The notes: generated from the letters alone by a model not told the origin. Numbered from the stretch's first letter, positions 1-9,860 are shown. The stretch is DNA of 64,000 bases from Rubinisphaera margarita (GCF_022267515.1 NZ_JAKFGB010000012.1:682001-746000), one strand, 5' to 3'. A program made the numbers and translations.

Positions 1-320
1 GTTGTACCTTCGACGCGTGGGGCAATTTGTACTCCATTCACTTTCGCACGGGCACGATTCGCGTCATTGATCCCGAAGAGAGGAAACTGATCGCGGAAAT
101 CCCCGTGGGCGTTGTACCGGCAACGAATCTGACATTCGGTGGCCCGAATAACTCTGACCTGTTCGTGACGGCGGGGGCTCCGAAGCACAATAACTGCCAG
201 GTTGTGATCACGAACCTCGGGGTTACCGGGTTTTGCGGACACGTTGGTGCGACCGAATATCCGGTGATCCGATTTCTTGAGCAACGAGGAGACACGGAGG
301 CATTTGCGAATGACAGGTGA
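1..320 (+). CDS. SMP-30/gluconolactonase-like protein, C-terminal fragment (5' truncated)
   Basis: The frame is open from base 3 with no start in the window, so this is the end of a gene that begins to the left. The visible ~105 residues read like the last blades of an SMP-30/gluconolactonase/LRE beta-propeller: a 'DAWGNLYS' strand, then 'IRVIDPE', 'KLIAEIPV' and a 'TNLTFGGPN' turn followed by 'DLFVTAG'. In that family the propeller hydrolyses sugar lactones with a bound divalent metal, but the metal ligands lie outside the part seen here. The same-strand sugar-degradation genes downstream fit a role in aldonic or uronic lactone hydrolysis, which is inference. The stop codon is at 318-320, and about 165 bases separate it from the next gene. 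Confidence 0.75.
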   Translation, partial: CTFDAWGNLYSIHFRTGTIRVIDPEERKLIAEIPVGVVPATNLTFGGPNNSDLFVTAGAPKHNNCQVVITNLGVTGFCGHVGATEYPVIRFLEQRGDTEAFANDR

Positions 321-484
321 ATTTCCGGTCGGTGAGTTGCCATGCGGTGGATTGATCACGCTCTGTTGAACGAATCGACACTTTTTGGGGTAACCAATCG
401 AGCAGAACTGCTATTCCGTGAAGTAGGAAGTACAACGATTCATTCGTGCAGAGGGAGTGGCTGTACGGCACAGGAGATTGACTT

Positions 485-3046
485 GTGAGATATTTGATTG
501 CTCTTTTGCTCGCAGGAGGACTTCCTGCAGCGCCGTTGCGCGGCGAAGTCCCCTCAAACGTTACGAGATTCGTTGAGAATCATTGCCTTGATTGCCACAG
601 CGGCCCAGAGTCCGAATCCGGATTCAATCTGGATTCGCTGGGATTTCGACTCGACGACGCCCGTCTCCACAGAGAGTGGGCCAAAGCTTTGGATCGTGTT
701 CGCCGTGGAGAAATGCCACCGGAAGATTACGATCGGCCGGAAGCCGATGAAATCAAATTGTTCGTCGATGTGCTCCGGTCTCTATTGGTCGAGGCGGAAC
801 GGAAGCGATACGCCGCCGAAGGAAGAGCCACTGTTCGGCGTCTCAGTCGTGATGAGCACATTAATGCGCTAAGGCAATTGCTCCATCTGCCTGGATTGAG
901 TGCGGGCGAGAAACTGCCTCCCGATGGGCTGTCAGATGGATTCGGCAAGTCGTCCTTTGACTTGCCATTCTCGCACATCCAGATCGACCGTTACCTGGAA
1001 GTTGCCGACGAAGCCGTTCGCGCTGCAATGGCCTCTCAGCGGAACCAGCCAGCCACGAAGAAATCGCAGGTTTGGATATCAGAGATCAGAGGTGAAACCG
1101 TCAAACAGAGTTACGGCAATGCAAACGGCCAGCCCACACTGATCCTCAGCAAACAGTCTCCGTTCCTTTACGGAAGCCTCAAGAGCGGCAGCGGGATGCC
1201 CATTCGGGGCCGCATGGTTGACGACACGTTCGATAGCTGGCCCGGCGACTTCTCGACGAGGACTCCTGGCTACGTTCTCGATGAGGCTCCGTTCATCGAC
1301 GCGGTCGGCGTCTTGGGACATGACACCAACGCTATCGGTGGCGACTTCAAGGCCACTCAAGACGGGCGGTATCGCATCCGTGTCGGTGCATTTTCGTTTC
1401 AGGCGAATCACGGGAGAGTGGAGACAAACGACCGGACGGAGGTCGTGGCGTTTTACAGCGATACTCGATTGCTGGGGCATGTGGACGTCACCCCGCAAGC
1501 GGATGTGCATGAGATCGAAGTCTGGTTGAACGCTGGTGAGACCGTCAGTGTGAGTGCTGCGTCGCTGCCCTTGTGGAGGATTGAACCTAAGGACAAAAAA
1601 ACAAACTTGCGGTATCCCGTGGTCAATGTTCCGGCTGTAGCTTTTCAGGGATTCGAAATGGAAGGCCCATTCGTTGATCTATGGCCGCCGGCGAGTCATC
1701 GACGTTTGTTTGGCGATCTAGAAATGCAACCGTTGGAGAAACGGGATGATTCCGGCCGCGACTATGAGGTTATTTCAAAGGCTCCCGAAGCCGATGCCAA
1801 TCGATTGCTTACTTCATTCATGGCGGACGCCTATCGTCGTGAGATCACACCAACCGATCTCACGATTCCCCTGCAGATGTTTCGACATCGATTATCAGAA
1901 GGGGCATCGTTCCAAGAAGCGATCCTCTCTGCTTATGCTGCCGTGCTGAGTTCACCGCATTTCGTTTTGGTGCCGATGGAACCGGGGCCCTTGCCTCCCC
2001 ATCGGTTGGCGGATCGCCTGGCCCTGTTCTTGTGGAATTCACCATCGGACGCGGAGTTAAGAAATAACGTCGCTGCAGCGTCCGCGAAGGAATTTCATGA
2101 GATCGTCGACGGGATGATCGATGATTCCCGTGCCGAGCAATTCGTCCATCACTTCACCGATCATTGGCTTGACCTGCGAAATATCGGGACGACGGAACCT
2201 GATGAGAATCTTTACAGCGGATTCTCGACCTGGCTGATGGAGTCGATGATTAAGGAAACACGCGCCTTTGTCCTGGCGATGCTGCGTGACAATCTCCCGG
2301 CTCGCAGCGTATTTGATTCTGAGATTGTCTTCACAAACGGTGCACTCGCGGAACTTTATGAAATTGAAGGGGTGAAAGGGGGCGAGATTCAGCGGGTCAG
2401 GCTCCCCAGCCAATCCTTGCGTGGTGGACTTGTTACCCAGGCGAGCTTGTTGAAGGTCAGCGCGAATGGCACAACGACATCGCCCGTAGTGCGAGGTGTC
2501 TACGTCATGGATCGTCTGTTGGGCGATCCTCCCCCGCCACCTCCGGAAGCCGTTGCGGCAGTCGAGCCGGACTTGAGTGGCGCGACCACGATCCGCGAGT
2601 TAATGGCCGCTCACCGTGAGGATGCGTCGTGCGCTGCATGTCATCGGAAGATTGATCCACCCGGTTTTGCACTCGAGTCATTCGACGTGATGGGGCGTTA
2701 TCGCGAGCGTTACCATTCGCTGGATAAAGGCGAATTGGTAGCGGGGCTTAATCGCCGGGCGAAGCCACTTCAGTACAAGCTTGGGTTGCCAGTTGACAGC
2801 GCCGGTGAGTTGACAGGTCAACCATTTGCGAACATCGAAGATTTTCGACGCCTGGTCTTGAAGGATGAACGGGCGATTGCTCGCAATCTTTTAGAACGCC
2901 TGACGGTCTACGCCACCGGTGCTCCGATCGGCGTCTCTGACCGGGAAGAGATCGAAGCCATCCTTGACCAGACGGCAGCGGATGGCTTTGGATTGCGATC
3001 AATGATTCATGGATTGATTCAAAGCCCGTTGTTCATGAGCAAGTAG
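485..3046 (+). CDS. Planctomycete cytochrome / DUF1592 multidomain secreted protein, copy 1
   Basis: An 853-residue exported protein with a hydrophobic signal (residues 1-20) and a GTG start preceded by AGGAG about nine bases upstream. The order matches the planctomycete family PSCyt1, DUF1587, DUF1595, DUF1592, DUF1588, DUF1585. A first heme-type CLDCH motif is at 34-38, 'LPPDG' of the DUF1587 region near 140, 'LADRLALFLW' of DUF1592 near 505, a second CxxCH (CAACH, 716-720) followed by 'DPPGFALESFD' of DUF1588, and a DUF1585 tail from about 778. Residues ~270-400 look like a beta-sandwich insertion, possibly carbohydrate-binding. No biochemical role is established for the family; two c-type heme sites suggest periplasmic electron transfer. 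It heads a cassette with the DUF1552 gene at 3150 and has a diverged paralogue at 4526. Confidence 0.9.
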   Translation: MRYLIALLLAGGLPAAPLRGEVPSNVTRFVENHCLDCHSGPESESGFNLDSLGFRLDDARLHREWAKALDRVRRGEMPPEDYDRPEADEIKLFVDVLRSLLVEAERKRYAAEGRATVRRLSRDEHINALRQLLHLPGLSAGEKLPPDGLSDGFGKSSFDLPFSHIQIDRYLEVADEAVRAAMASQRNQPATKKSQVWISEIRGETVKQSYGNANGQPTLILSKQSPFLYGSLKSGSGMPIRGRMVDDTFDSWPGDFSTRTPGYVLDEAPFIDAVGVLGHDTNAIGGDFKATQDGRYRIRVGAFSFQANHGRVETNDRTEVVAFYSDTRLLGHVDVTPQADVHEIEVWLNAGETVSVSAASLPLWRIEPKDKKTNLRYPVVNVPAVAFQGFEMEGPFVDLWPPASHRRLFGDLEMQPLEKRDDSGRDYEVISKAPEADANRLLTSFMADAYRREITPTDLTIPLQMFRHRLSEGASFQEAILSAYAAVLSSPHFVLVPMEPGPLPPHRLADRLALFLWNSPSDAELRNNVAAASAKEFHEIVDGMIDDSRAEQFVHHFTDHWLDLRNIGTTEPDENLYSGFSTWLMESMIKETRAFVLAMLRDNLPARSVFDSEIVFTNGALAELYEIEGVKGGEIQRVRLPSQSLRGGLVTQASLLKVSANGTTTSPVVRGVYVMDRLLGDPPPPPPEAVAAVEPDLSGATTIRELMAAHREDASCAACHRKIDPPGFALESFDVMGRYRERYHSLDKGELVAGLNRRAKPLQYKLGLPVDSAGELTGQPFANIEDFRRLVLKDERAIARNLLERLTVYATGAPIGVSDREEIEAILDQTAADGFGLRSMIHGLIQSPLFMSK

Positions 3047-3095
3047 CCCGCACCGCAGTGGAGCTCGTTTAAAGCTCCTGATCGAATCAGAAAGG

Positions 3096-3113
3096 GGCTC
3101 TTTCACAAGAGCC
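3096..3113 (+). promoter_or_regulatory. Intercistronic hairpin between the DUF1592 and DUF1552 genes
   Basis: GGCTCTT (3096-3102) and AAGAGCC (3107-3113) form a perfect 7-bp stem with a TCAC loop in the 103-base gap. No T-run follows, so a strong intrinsic terminator is unlikely; an RNA processing or stability element is possible. The structure is seen, the role is a guess. Confidence 0.35.
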
Positions 3114-3149
3114 ACGACAGCCCTACTGCTTGATTACGAGATAAAAAAT

Positions 3150-4439
3150 ATGAAGACCGTCTACTTTGCTTCCGGCAAACACATCCCACGCCGCACGATT
3201 CTGAAGGCTGCGGGCGCGGCATTGGCGCTGCCGTGGCTCGATGCCATGAGCCCTGCATTTGCCAGGCAGGAATCGAAATCACTCCCGCGGCGAATGATCG
3301 CCATCAATGTCGACCTTGGGTTTATGTCCGACCGATTTTTTCCCAAGCAGCCGGGTCGCGATTATGAACTCAGCGAATACCTGAACGAACTTGCTGAACT
3401 CCGGGATGACTTTACCGTCTTTTCAGGGCTGCATCATCCGGGAACCGGCGGGCAGCACGTTGCTGATCGCTGTTTCCTGACCGCCGCGACCCACCCCGCT
3501 CGGCCAGGATTCAAGAATACGATTTCACTGGACCAGCACATGGCCGATGAGATCGGGTTTCAGACCCGTTGGCCCTCGCTGGCGTTGCGAGTCGGCCCGG
3601 GGTCAGAATCGTTGTCTTACACAGCCGATGGTGTCCGAGTTCCCGCCATTGAACGCCCCAGTGAGGTTTACAAAGCGTTGTTCGTGCAAGGCAGCTCTGA
3701 ACAGGTGCGTCAGCAAGTTCAGCGCTTGCGCAACGGTCAGAGCTTGATGGATGAATTCGCCGGCGAAATCAGCCGTTTGAAGAGGGGCGTCGGGAATGCG
3801 GATCGGCAGCGTCTGGATCAATACTTCTCGTCGCTCAGGGAGTTGGAAACTCGTCTCGAAGCTCAGGAGGCATGGACGAACACTCCGAAGCCCAGGGTCG
3901 ATGTTCCCGTCCCCAAAGACAATACGTCGCCGGGCGGTTTGGTTCCGAAGACTCGATTGCTCTACGACATGGCTCGGCTGGCGCTCGAAACCGATTCCAC
4001 TCGCGTGATCACCATTTTGGTGAATGAAGCCCATAACCCGACAGTCGATCTCCCCGGAGTTGACTCGCCTCACCACGGCTTAACCCACCAGGCTTCGCAG
4101 AAAGGCGATGAGCTGGCGATTATCGAACGCGCTCAAATGAAGTGTCTGGCCGACTTGCTAACCGAACTGCGTGGCGTCGAAGAGCATGGTCGCACGCTGC
4201 TGGACAGCACGATGGTCCTTCATGGCAGCAACATCGGCGATGCCGCCCGGCATGATGGCGCCAACCTGCCGATGTTGCTGGCTGGCGGCGGGTTCAAGCA
4301 TGGATCCCATCTGACCTTCGATCGAAAGAACAATGAGCCGCTGGCCAACGTGTTCGTCAGCATGCTGCAGCGAATGGACATTGAAGCGGAACAGTTCGCC
4401 AGCAGCACCGGAACAGCGCGAGGACTGGAGTTTATTTGA
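3150..4439 (+). CDS. DUF1552 domain protein with Tat signal, copy 1
   Basis: A 429-residue protein. Its N-terminus carries twin arginines (R14-R15, 'PRRTILKAAG') before a hydrophobic stretch ending 'ALPWLDAM', a Tat-type export signal. The rest matches DUF1552, a family related to the DUF1501/alkaline-phosphatase-like fold: 'NTISLDQH' near 125, 'GHGLTHQ'-like 'HHGLTHQ' near 312, and the C-terminal 'NEPLANVFVSMLQRM' with 'SSTGTARGLEF'. Families of this kind are nearly always encoded next to DUF1592 proteins in planctomycetes, as here (103 bases downstream of one and 86 upstream of another), so the two probably act together in the periplasm. The substrate is unknown. The start has only a weak purine-rich leader. 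Its paralogue is at 7150. Confidence 0.9.
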   Translation: MKTVYFASGKHIPRRTILKAAGAALALPWLDAMSPAFARQESKSLPRRMIAINVDLGFMSDRFFPKQPGRDYELSEYLNELAELRDDFTVFSGLHHPGTGGQHVADRCFLTAATHPARPGFKNTISLDQHMADEIGFQTRWPSLALRVGPGSESLSYTADGVRVPAIERPSEVYKALFVQGSSEQVRQQVQRLRNGQSLMDEFAGEISRLKRGVGNADRQRLDQYFSSLRELETRLEAQEAWTNTPKPRVDVPVPKDNTSPGGLVPKTRLLYDMARLALETDSTRVITILVNEAHNPTVDLPGVDSPHHGLTHQASQKGDELAIIERAQMKCLADLLTELRGVEEHGRTLLDSTMVLHGSNIGDAARHDGANLPMLLAGGGFKHGSHLTFDRKNNEPLANVFVSMLQRMDIEAEQFASSTGTARGLEFI

Positions 4440-4525
4440 TTCAAGACTTCAGTACTTTTGATTTGTCATTCCCTTATGGGATTCTCGACACTGAACCCCA
4501 TGATCAGCTGCTATGGAAGTCTCCA

Positions 4526-7078
4526 ATGATGAAGTTAAAGCGTCACGCTACGACTTACGCGAAATGCTTAATCGTATCCTTCTCATGGATCTGCCTTCAT
4601 TCCACGAGCAGAGCCGATGTATTTGAAGTCAATCCAGTCCAGCGTGCGCTCATTTACGACTTCCTTACAGAGACGTGCCTGGATTGTCATCAAGGGGAGT
4701 TCGCCGAGGCGAACTTCCGTATCGATGAACTGAAAGTGGAACTCGACGAACGGCATCGGTTTCGAGACTGGGAATTGATCTACGACCGTATTGTCAAGGG
4801 TGAAATGCCGCCCGAGGATGCTGAACAGCCAAGTGCGGATCAGCGGGAATCTTTCGTTCAAGTGCTTGATCAAACATTAGTCGCGGCGAGTCGAGCATCG
4901 CAGCAGAATCACGGTCGAACACAATTTCGACGGATGAATCGAGTCGAATATGAACACACGCTGCGCGATCTTCTGTCGCTGCCGGAATTAGAGGTCCGTG
5001 AAATGCTTCCTCCAGACGGGGAGGCGAGCGGGTTCGACACGGTCGGATCCGCGCTCGAATTGTCGTACGTACAAATTGCTCGCTATCTCCAAGCCTCGAA
5101 TGCGGCAATCGACGAGGCCATGGTTAAGTTGCCTCCCCCAGAGGCGACGCGGACTTTCCTCGAGGCCAAAACCAACGGCCGGTTTTCCCAGGTCTTGAAC
5201 AAAAGGAAGGAAGCAGTGCCGATCGGTAATGCGGTGGGGTTGCTGCGCCAGCCGAACACGGCTCAGGCTCCGTGGTGGTGGTCGAAGTTTGCTCCTCCAA
5301 TCGACGGATACTACCGTCTTCGCATGAAGACGTTCGGCTTTCTGTGGGATCGCGGCAAGGTGTTGCCAGCGGATCGAAAACATGCCGTGACCTTTCACGC
5401 TGTTTTGGGGACCACCAAACGGCCATTGGGAACGTTTGATGTCGGCTCCACTTCGGACGAAGCGAGCATTCACGACTTCACAGCCTATCTGCGCCAGGGG
5501 GATCAAATCCAAATCTGGTTCGAGACACTCGATGATCGCAACAAGGGCCAGCGTGAGTTGGACGAATACACGGCACCGGGCGTCGCTGTCGAATGGCTGG
5601 AGGTAGAAGGGCCGTTGCAGTCACAATGGCCACCGGAAAGTCATCGACGGATGTTCGGCGACTTCCCTCTGGAGCCGTGGACTCCGGAATCGGGAGTTGA
5701 GCGTCCACCAGTTCCCATCATCGTCAATGGGGTCGGCAAACGTGCCCAATATGAGCCGGCCAAGCTCAACAACGTCGACTTGTTGCATGTAATCCCAGAC
5801 GAGCCCGCCGCAGATGCACGCAAGCTTCTTGTCGATTTCGCTCGACGTGCCTTTCGCCGTCCCGTTCAAGAAGAGGAACTCGACGATGTTTACCGACTCG
5901 TGAAGAGCAAGTTGGACAACAAGGAAAGTTTCCAGGAGGCGATGCGGATCGGATTTCAATCGGTGTTGTGCTCACCCGACTTTCTTTATTTTCAGGAACA
6001 CCCCGGTCGGCTCGATGACTACGCACTCGCAGATCGCCTCTCCTACTTCCTCTGGAAGTCGATGCCTGATCAGGAACTATTGCAATTGGCTGAATCGGGC
6101 CGTCTCAACCAATCGGATGTTCTCCGAAAACAGGTCGAGCGGATGCTGGACGATCCGAAGTCATCGCGATTTGTTGAAGATTTCTGCGGCCAGTGGCTCG
6201 ACCTACGCGAAATTACCACGACCCAACCGGATGAAGTGCTCTATCCCGAATTTGATCAATTCTTACTGGACTCGATGGTCAGAGAGACCCATGCCTACTT
6301 TCGGACCATGTTGCGTGACGACCTCGGCGTTCAGCATCTGATCGATTCCGACTTCGCAATGATCAACAGTCGGCTGGCAGAACTGTACGACATTCCCAAT
6401 GTCGAAGGCGTGCAGATTCGCCAGATTGCGCTCCCGACAGACAGTCCTCGTGGTGGTTTATGGACGCAAGCCAGCATTCTGAAAGTCACGGCCAACGGAA
6501 CGACCACATCACCCGTGACCCGAGGAGCGTGGGTGCTGGACCGAATCTATGGAGAGCCTGTCCCGCTCCCCCCTGCAAATGTCCCTGCGATTGAACCTGA
6601 TCTGCGGGGAGCGACGACAATCCGCGACCAGTTGGAGAAGCATCGCAGCGACACCGCCTGTGCAGGTTGCCATCGGAGCATTGACCCTCCTGGATTTGCC
6701 CTGGAAAGCTTTGATGTCATCGGCGGATGGCGCGGTCGCTACCGTTCGCTCGGCGAAGGGGACCCGGTCAAGCGAAAGATTAAAGATGACCAACCTGTCC
6801 GGTATCGCTGGGGACCACTGGTTGAATCTCATGGCGTCGCCCCGAATGGAAGACAGTTTGATGACATCCATGGTTTGCGAGAAATCCTGCTGCTTCAGCA
6901 GAACAAACTTGCTCACAATCTTGCCAGTCGACTGCTTGTCTATGCCACAGGGGCGGAGATCGAATTCGCCGACCGCCCGGTCATCGCAGAAATAGTCAAG
7001 AAGAGTCACTCTTCGCACTACGGCTTGCGAACCTTGGTTCACAATGTCGTGCAAAGCGATACTTTCCAAATGAAATAG
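4526..7078 (+). CDS. Planctomycete cytochrome / DUF1592 multidomain secreted protein, copy 2
   Basis: About 850 residues. The open frame reaches back to 4436, but ATG 4526 has GGAAG six bases upstream and begins a normal signal ('MMKLKRH...' with a hydrophobic core ending 'TSRA'), so I start there. The domain order equals the gene at 485: CLDCH at 51-55 (PSCyt1), 'LPPDGEASGFD' (DUF1587), 'LADRLSYFLW' (DUF1592), CAGCH at 712-716 then 'DPPGFALESFDV' (DUF1588), and a DUF1585 end. The two copies are clearly paralogous but strongly diverged, so this is an old duplication or two recruited cassettes rather than a recent tandem copy. The second heme motif is intact in both. Function is unknown; periplasmic electron transfer is likely from the CxxCH sites. 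Confidence 0.9.
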   Translation: MMKLKRHATTYAKCLIVSFSWICLHSTSRADVFEVNPVQRALIYDFLTETCLDCHQGEFAEANFRIDELKVELDERHRFRDWELIYDRIVKGEMPPEDAEQPSADQRESFVQVLDQTLVAASRASQQNHGRTQFRRMNRVEYEHTLRDLLSLPELEVREMLPPDGEASGFDTVGSALELSYVQIARYLQASNAAIDEAMVKLPPPEATRTFLEAKTNGRFSQVLNKRKEAVPIGNAVGLLRQPNTAQAPWWWSKFAPPIDGYYRLRMKTFGFLWDRGKVLPADRKHAVTFHAVLGTTKRPLGTFDVGSTSDEASIHDFTAYLRQGDQIQIWFETLDDRNKGQRELDEYTAPGVAVEWLEVEGPLQSQWPPESHRRMFGDFPLEPWTPESGVERPPVPIIVNGVGKRAQYEPAKLNNVDLLHVIPDEPAADARKLLVDFARRAFRRPVQEEELDDVYRLVKSKLDNKESFQEAMRIGFQSVLCSPDFLYFQEHPGRLDDYALADRLSYFLWKSMPDQELLQLAESGRLNQSDVLRKQVERMLDDPKSSRFVEDFCGQWLDLREITTTQPDEVLYPEFDQFLLDSMVRETHAYFRTMLRDDLGVQHLIDSDFAMINSRLAELYDIPNVEGVQIRQIALPTDSPRGGLWTQASILKVTANGTTTSPVTRGAWVLDRIYGEPVPLPPANVPAIEPDLRGATTIRDQLEKHRSDTACAGCHRSIDPPGFALESFDVIGGWRGRYRSLGEGDPVKRKIKDDQPVRYRWGPLVESHGVAPNGRQFDDIHGLREILLLQQNKLAHNLASRLLVYATGAEIEFADRPVIAEIVKKSHSSHYGLRTLVHNVVQSDTFQMK

Positions 7079-7149
7079 AGAGCCAGGGATTCGAGCGATC
7101 ACGTGCTTCAGTTCGGTCGTCCACGCCCAAGTAAATTGGAACAAACAAT

Positions 7150-8448
7150 ATGAGCCACCAATCTCCCAACTGGAAGTTTTCTCGCCGACGTTTTCTCCGC
7201 GCTTCCGGCGTTTCGCTCGCTTTACCGTTGCTGGAGTCGTTTCAGCCACGCTCCGTACGGGCGGCCGGAAGTCCGGAAAAGGAGACGCCGCGACGGATGG
7301 TTTGTATTTGCACCAACATGGGCATGATCCCCGATTACTTCTGGCCTGAAGGGACGGGGAAAAATTATCAGCCCAGCGAGTACTTGTCCCTAATTGACGA
7401 CTACCGAAATGACTTCACCATCTTTTCCGGCGTCTCCCATCCGGATGTCGATGGTGGGCATCACGCGGAAGTCAGCTATCTTACGGCTGCCCCTCACCCG
7501 TCAGCCGGGGGCTTTAAAAATACAATTTCTTTGGACCAATACGCTGCAGAGCGAGTTGGTATTCGTACCCGATTTCCGTTCCTCGCATTAAATGTGGGGG
7601 CGGAAAACGCAACCTTGTCGTGGACTGCTTCCGGCGTTCGAATTCCAGCCGAGCAGAGCCCTTCTGAAGTCTTCAAACGGCTGTTTGTTCAAGGCAGTAA
7701 GTCCGAGATTGACGCCCAGGTCCAGCGACTGCGCGATGGTCGCAGCGTTCTCGACGTTTTGACAGATAGAGCCAAACGTTTGGAGAAAGGGTTGCCTGCC
7801 TACGATCGCCAGAAAGTTCAACAGTACTTCCAAAGTGTTCGCGAATTGGAGCAGCGATTCGTGAAAGAGGAGCAATGGGAGTATCGTCCCAAGCCGGTGG
7901 TCAACTCCGCCCCCCCTGTTGATGTCGATGATCGAGCAGAGCTGATTGTCAGAACTGAACTCATGCATCAAATGGTCAAGCTGGCACTGGAGACGGATTC
8001 CACTCGGATTGTGACGTTGGTCATCGATCAGAACGCCAATCCCAAGGTAAACCTACCGGGCGTTAACGAAGGACACCACAGCCTGACCCATCACGGCCAA
8101 CGGAAAAACTCAGTTGAACAGCTGAAAATCATTGAAGCGGCGCAGATGCAGACCTTCGGCGAATTCCTGAAGGTCCTCAAAAGTGTTCAAGAAGGAGATG
8201 AAACACTGCTGGATCGAACAATGGTGCTTTACGGCAGCAATCTTGGTAACGCCAACAGCCACGACAACAAAAACATGCCCATGATTCTGGCCGGCGGCGG
8301 TTTCCGGCATGGTCAACACTTGAGCTTCGATCGTCAGCACAATAAGCCGTTGCCGAACCTGTTCGTCAGTATGCTGCAACGGCTGGGTATCGAGACGGAT
8401 CGCTTCGCGAGCAGTACCGGAACCATGAGTGGATTGGAGTTCGCGTGA
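7150..8448 (+). CDS. DUF1552 domain protein with Tat signal, copy 2
   Basis: A 432-residue protein with a clear Tat motif ('SRRRFLRASG', residues 11-20) and a hydrophobic region ending 'ALPLLESF'. It is co-linear with the gene at 3150: 'NTISLDQYA', 'LPGVNEGHHSLTHHG', 'NKPLPNLFVSMLQRLGIE' and the end 'SSTGTMSGLEF'. The retained histidines in the 'HHSLTHH' stretch may bind metal, as in the related DUF1501/phosphatase-like fold, though that is inference. It forms cassette 2 with the cytochrome protein 71 bases upstream. Its last codons overlap the GTG start of the beta-helix gene (GTGA at 8445-8448), which suggests translational coupling between the cassette and the sugar-degradation genes. Confidence 0.9.
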   Translation: MSHQSPNWKFSRRRFLRASGVSLALPLLESFQPRSVRAAGSPEKETPRRMVCICTNMGMIPDYFWPEGTGKNYQPSEYLSLIDDYRNDFTIFSGVSHPDVDGGHHAEVSYLTAAPHPSAGGFKNTISLDQYAAERVGIRTRFPFLALNVGAENATLSWTASGVRIPAEQSPSEVFKRLFVQGSKSEIDAQVQRLRDGRSVLDVLTDRAKRLEKGLPAYDRQKVQQYFQSVRELEQRFVKEEQWEYRPKPVVNSAPPVDVDDRAELIVRTELMHQMVKLALETDSTRIVTLVIDQNANPKVNLPGVNEGHHSLTHHGQRKNSVEQLKIIEAAQMQTFGEFLKVLKSVQEGDETLLDRTMVLYGSNLGNANSHDNKNMPMILAGGGFRHGQHLSFDRQHNKPLPNLFVSMLQRLGIETDRFASSTGTMSGLEFA

Positions 8449-9860
8449 TCAGTTTCAAATTCCTCATCGCTGCCGGCCTGTTTGTCGCTTTCGCGACCTC
8501 TGATGTGTTCGCTGCGGAAGTCGCAACGCTCAAGGAACTTGTCGCGGCAATCCGCGATGGGCAAGAGGGCGATACGGTCGAGGTCACCGCTGGAATTTAT
8601 CGGCTACAGGAACCGTTGGAACTAAAGAGTGGCATGACTCTACGCGGGGCGGGAGCCGACAAGACAGTCATCACGCATGCGGACGACTGGAAGCCGTCCA
8701 CAAAGACGCTGCCTGATCCAGAGATGACGACCAAAGGAATGGACACCTACGCCTACCTGATTCGATTGGCCAACAGGGCATCGGGGGTGACTATTTCTGA
8801 CCTGACGCTAAAGGGACCCCAATTGCACGGTGCTGTGTTCGGATTCGAGAACGAAGACTTGCATCTGCACGACTTGAGAATTCGAGACTTCCTCTGGTCC
8901 GGAATTCGAACGTTCGCAATGAAGAGAGCGAAGATTCACGACTGCGATTTCGTCGACGCCGGTGGACGTTGGCAGCGTGGCGGTACTCCAGGTGTAAAGG
9001 GTGGGATCACTGGCGGCGCAATCTTTGCGATTTGGATGAAGGAGAGCGAAATCGCCCACAACCGTTTCCGTCGCACACAAATGGAGAAGGAGAACGAGTT
9101 CTACGGCATCAAGTGTCGGCAGGGGAAGCAGTCTCGAATTCATCACAACACAATCGAGGTCAACTTTTCGATCGAAATGCCGTTCGAAAACGATGAGGAT
9201 GTCGAGATCGATCACAATATCTGCCATGGAACAATCTCGATCCCGAAGCATGCCGGCGGACCAGTTCCCGAAAGTAACCGGACGTTTCATATCCATCACA
9301 ACTACATGCGGCACAGCTATTCGATCGAGTTTGTCCGCAACGGCGTGGAGATTGACCACAACCTCTTTGACTTCGATACGAAGCAGGATGTTGGCAATCT
9401 CATCTCAGGTTTCGGCAAGGCTCCGGCTAAGGGGCCGGCTTCCTTTCATAATAATCTCGTCAGCAACCCCGGACGTGGTGTGATCTGGATCAATGAGCCT
9501 TACAACAGGCTCGTGGTCCGAAACAATCACATTGTGACACGAACCACCGCAACACCTCGCAAAGAAGGACTGTTCGGATTCAGTCCTGACTGCGACTTCT
9601 CCACCATTGCGATTCGAAACAATTTCATTGAGTGCAAAGGACAGCCCCGACCACTCATGCGAAACGACGAAAGCTACGGCGCCACAATCCAGAATAATCG
9701 CCTGGAAAATGTCTCAGACACAGATCGCTACGAAAATCTTCCCACCGATGCTCAGATCGGATTGGAAACGCCCCTTTTCTTTCAGTGTGGTGTCCATGAA
9801 GAACTGACAGTCAACGGTTGGGAGACCGGCAGAACTGTGCAAGATGTCGAGCAAGAATGA
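8445..9860 (+). CDS. Secreted right-handed parallel beta-helix protein (polysaccharide-lyase-like fold)
   Basis: A 471-residue protein starting at GTG that overlaps the upstream stop by four bases. The signal peptide runs to about residue 24 ('TSDVFAAEV'). An N-terminal cap ('TLKELVAAIRDGQEGDTVEV', 'LRGAGADKTVI') leads into a long ladder of PbH1-type turns carrying 'IHHN', 'IDHN', 'FHNN', 'VRNN', 'IRNN' and 'IQNN' roughly every 20-28 residues from about 160 to 430. This fold is shared by polysaccharide lyases (PL1, PL6), pectinases and non-catalytic beta-helix proteins. I see no clear family-specific catalytic triad, so the substrate is not assigned. Genes downstream suggest use on an acidic or algal polysaccharide, which is inference. 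Confidence 0.85.
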   Translation: MISFKFLIAAGLFVAFATSDVFAAEVATLKELVAAIRDGQEGDTVEVTAGIYRLQEPLELKSGMTLRGAGADKTVITHADDWKPSTKTLPDPEMTTKGMDTYAYLIRLANRASGVTISDLTLKGPQLHGAVFGFENEDLHLHDLRIRDFLWSGIRTFAMKRAKIHDCDFVDAGGRWQRGGTPGVKGGITGGAIFAIWMKESEIAHNRFRRTQMEKENEFYGIKCRQGKQSRIHHNTIEVNFSIEMPFENDEDVEIDHNICHGTISIPKHAGGPVPESNRTFHIHHNYMRHSYSIEFVRNGVEIDHNLFDFDTKQDVGNLISGFGKAPAKGPASFHNNLVSNPGRGVIWINEPYNRLVVRNNHIVTRTTATPRKEGLFGFSPDCDFSTIAIRNNFIECKGQPRPLMRNDESYGATIQNNRLENVSDTDRYENLPTDAQIGLETPLFFQCGVHEELTVNGWETGRTVQDVEQE

